This document shows positions 5,533 to 6,246 of a stretch of 6,246 bases of DNA, in pieces; positions within the stretch are counted from its first letter, which is position 1; every line of letters starts with the position of its first letter. The DNA comes from Candidatus Brocadiaceae bacterium (GTDB lineage: Bacteria > Planctomycetota > Brocadiia > Brocadiales > Brocadiaceae), in NCBI GenBank assembly GCA_024653795.1, contig JANLHY010000452.1, forward strand, positions 1 through 6,246, read 5' to 3'. The notes beneath the pieces are model-generated. The model was not told the origin of the DNA. It did not search any database and saw only the letters and a list, made by a program, of their open reading frames with translations. The position numbers and the translations under genes were made by a program.

Positions 5533-5883
5533 GAAAGCGCAAAACTTGGCCAGCCGGAAGTGAATCTCGGCATTATTCCGGGTTTTGGAGGGACGCAAAG
5601 GCTTAGCAGGCTTGTTGGCGTAGGGAAAGCAAAGGAAATGATTTTTACTGGTGAAATTATCGATGCAAAAGAGACTGAATCTATCGGGCTTGTTAACAGG
5701 GCGGAGAAAGACGAAGAATTGATGGCAAAGGTAGAGGAAATGGCTCAGGTTATTGCACAAAAAGCCCCGGTTGCCGTTAAGATGGTCAAGGCTTTGATTA
5801 ATGAAAACCAGGAACCACAGATTAACGGGGGAACGGGGTCACCCATTAGAAGGCTTTTGTCAAGCGAAAAAAATTCTCCGTAG
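5533..5883 (+). pseudogene. Crotonase (enoyl-CoA hydratase) C-terminal relic fused in frame to the dehydrogenase relic
   Basis: The same frame continues into ESAKLGQPEVNLGIIPGFGG and GTQRLSRLVG, then IFTGEIIDAKE, GLVNR and APVAVKMVKALIN, which is the second half of a short-chain crotonase. The glutamate in QPEV (codon 5557-5559) matches the second catalytic Glu of the family (rat Glu164). The first Glu and both oxyanion-hole segments lie in the missing N-terminal half, so hydratase activity is impossible. Similarity ends near 5826, and the last 19 or so residues look unrelated. An open frame exists from TTG 5440 to TAG 5883, but it has no credible start or ribosome site. The intact enzyme would act next to the dehydrogenase in short-chain acyl-CoA metabolism, so an old gene pair probably collapsed here. 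Confidence 0.85.
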
Positions 5884-5905
5884 CAAAAAATCGTAGATTT
5901 TTTGC
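5883..5905. terminator. Perfect A/T-rich hairpin, possible terminator
   Basis: GCAAAAAATC (5883-5892) pairs with GATTTTTTGC (5896-5905), giving a 10-bp perfect stem with a 3-nt loop. It overlaps the last base of the relic frame's stop codon. A and T runs lie in opposite arms, so it could act weakly in both directions. The stem is low in GC and the U-run is inside it, so termination is uncertain. It would be the first plausible end for the nuo transcript. Confidence 0.4.
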
Positions 5906-6149
5906 ATTATCAAACAAAATAATTCTATTGTCTAATAAGCATTAATCACATTGGCCGCGCCCGTATTTTCAACATTTCAGTTACGGATTATAAATCCGCA
6001 CCAGTCACCCATCCGGATCAAGGCTTTTTTAGGAATTATCCCCTATTTACATGAGGGCATGCTTGTACGAGTAATCCCTTCGCCCCTGGCAAGTATCTGC
6101 CCCAGAAAATCTTTGGTACCATGCTGTGTCCAATTGGTTATCACAAACC
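5906..6149. other. Gene-free region with a small hairpin
   Basis: No gene could be supported on either strand. The only long open frame starts at a TTG (5951) and has no ribosome site or recognisable motif. A 6-bp hairpin (cggatt/aatccg, 5984-5998) is present. Bases 6004-6028 share gtcacccat and aaggctttt with 5838-5858, so an imperfect direct repeat spans the hairpin at 5883. It may be relic or repeat DNA between the collapsed acyl-CoA genes and the insertion sequence. Confidence 0.5.
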
Positions 6150-6151
6150 TA

Positions 6152-6246
6152 GTGTGGTGTCCCGTAAATAACTAGACATATTGGGAGAAAGGTGCTATGA
6201 TTCCTGGCATGGCGAGAACCAGTCCATCAGTGGAATTGTCGGCTGC
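6152..6246 (+). mobile_element. Probable left end of an IS630-type insertion sequence (truncated by window)
   Basis: A TA dinucleotide at 6150-6151 is followed by gtgtggtgtcccgtaaataa, which looks like an insertion sequence end, and a transposase-like start codon lies 45 bases further in. IS630/Tc1-mariner elements insert at TA, which fits the junction. The identification rests on this edge and 17 residues of protein; the right end and most of the gene lie outside the window. Confidence 0.45.
6197..6246 (+). CDS. Possible IS630-family transposase, N-terminal fragment
   Basis: Seventeen codons are visible, MIPGMARTSPSVELSAA, running off the window. The MAR-x-P-x-VELS pattern resembles the N-terminus of IS630-type DDE transposases, which often read MxRPAPxIELSxEER before the helix-turn-helix. 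GGGAG (6183-6187) lies nine bases before ATG 6197, which supports this start over the in-frame ATG at 6209. No catalytic residues are in view. A small unrelated protein is possible. Confidence 0.45.
   Translation, partial: MIPGMARTSPSVELSA

Noticed and set aside
6139..6149. Third, inverted copy of the ggtttgtgat hairpin repeat
   Set aside because: Only about ten bases match on the minus strand and the hairpin part is absent, so it is not called a copy.
5951..6175. Open frame of 74 codons after the crotonase relic
   Set aside because: It starts at TTG without a ribosome site, crosses the hairpin at 5984-5998 and the probable IS end, and shows no recognisable motif.

Overview
The window shows the distal end of a bacterial complex I (NADH:quinone oxidoreductase) operon on the + strand: the 3' part of nuoL, then complete nuoM and nuoN. 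The three encode the antiporter-like, proton-pumping membrane subunits, and their key charged residues are all present. Moderate-to-low GC and an AT-rich third codon position, a nuo cluster carrying small accessory genes, and decayed acyl-CoA genes nearby would fit an anammox planctomycete (Brocadia/Kuenenia/Jettenia type). That is an impression from protein style, not something the sequence proves.

The genes normally packed end to end as nuoL-nuoM-nuoN are separated here by two unrelated accessory insertions. Between nuoL and nuoM lies a repeat-rich spacer (761-1121) followed by a type II toxin-antitoxin pair (1122-1612). The pair is bracketed by two direct copies of a hairpin-forming repeat (1009-1035 and 1620-1651). 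Between nuoM and nuoN lies a complete GxxExxY-family gene with an intact PD-(D/E)XK-type motif (3343-3741). It is enclosed almost exactly by a 29-bp inverted repeat (3346-3374 and 3743-3771, 24 of 29 positions matching), whose left arm is the start of the coding sequence. A lone relative of that repeat sits at 922-950. The 426-bp gene-plus-repeats unit is the best candidate here for a poorly described minimal mobile cassette.

Downstream of nuoN the DNA is degenerate. A single reading frame joins an internally deleted 3-hydroxybutyryl-CoA dehydrogenase (one in-frame TGA) to the C-terminal half of a crotonase (enoyl-CoA hydratase), so a short-chain beta-oxidation or butyrate-type gene pair has collapsed into a chimeric relic. 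A strong hairpin, about 250 bases without a convincing gene, and the left end of a probable IS630-type insertion sequence (start of the transposase gene at 6197) complete the window.

Functionally, nuoL, nuoM and nuoN work together as the proton-translocating arm of complex I. The toxin-antitoxin pair and the GxxExxY gene are passengers that lie in the same direction and could be read by the nuo transcript. A candidate promoter just upstream of nuoM (1674-1702) may compensate for the first insertion.
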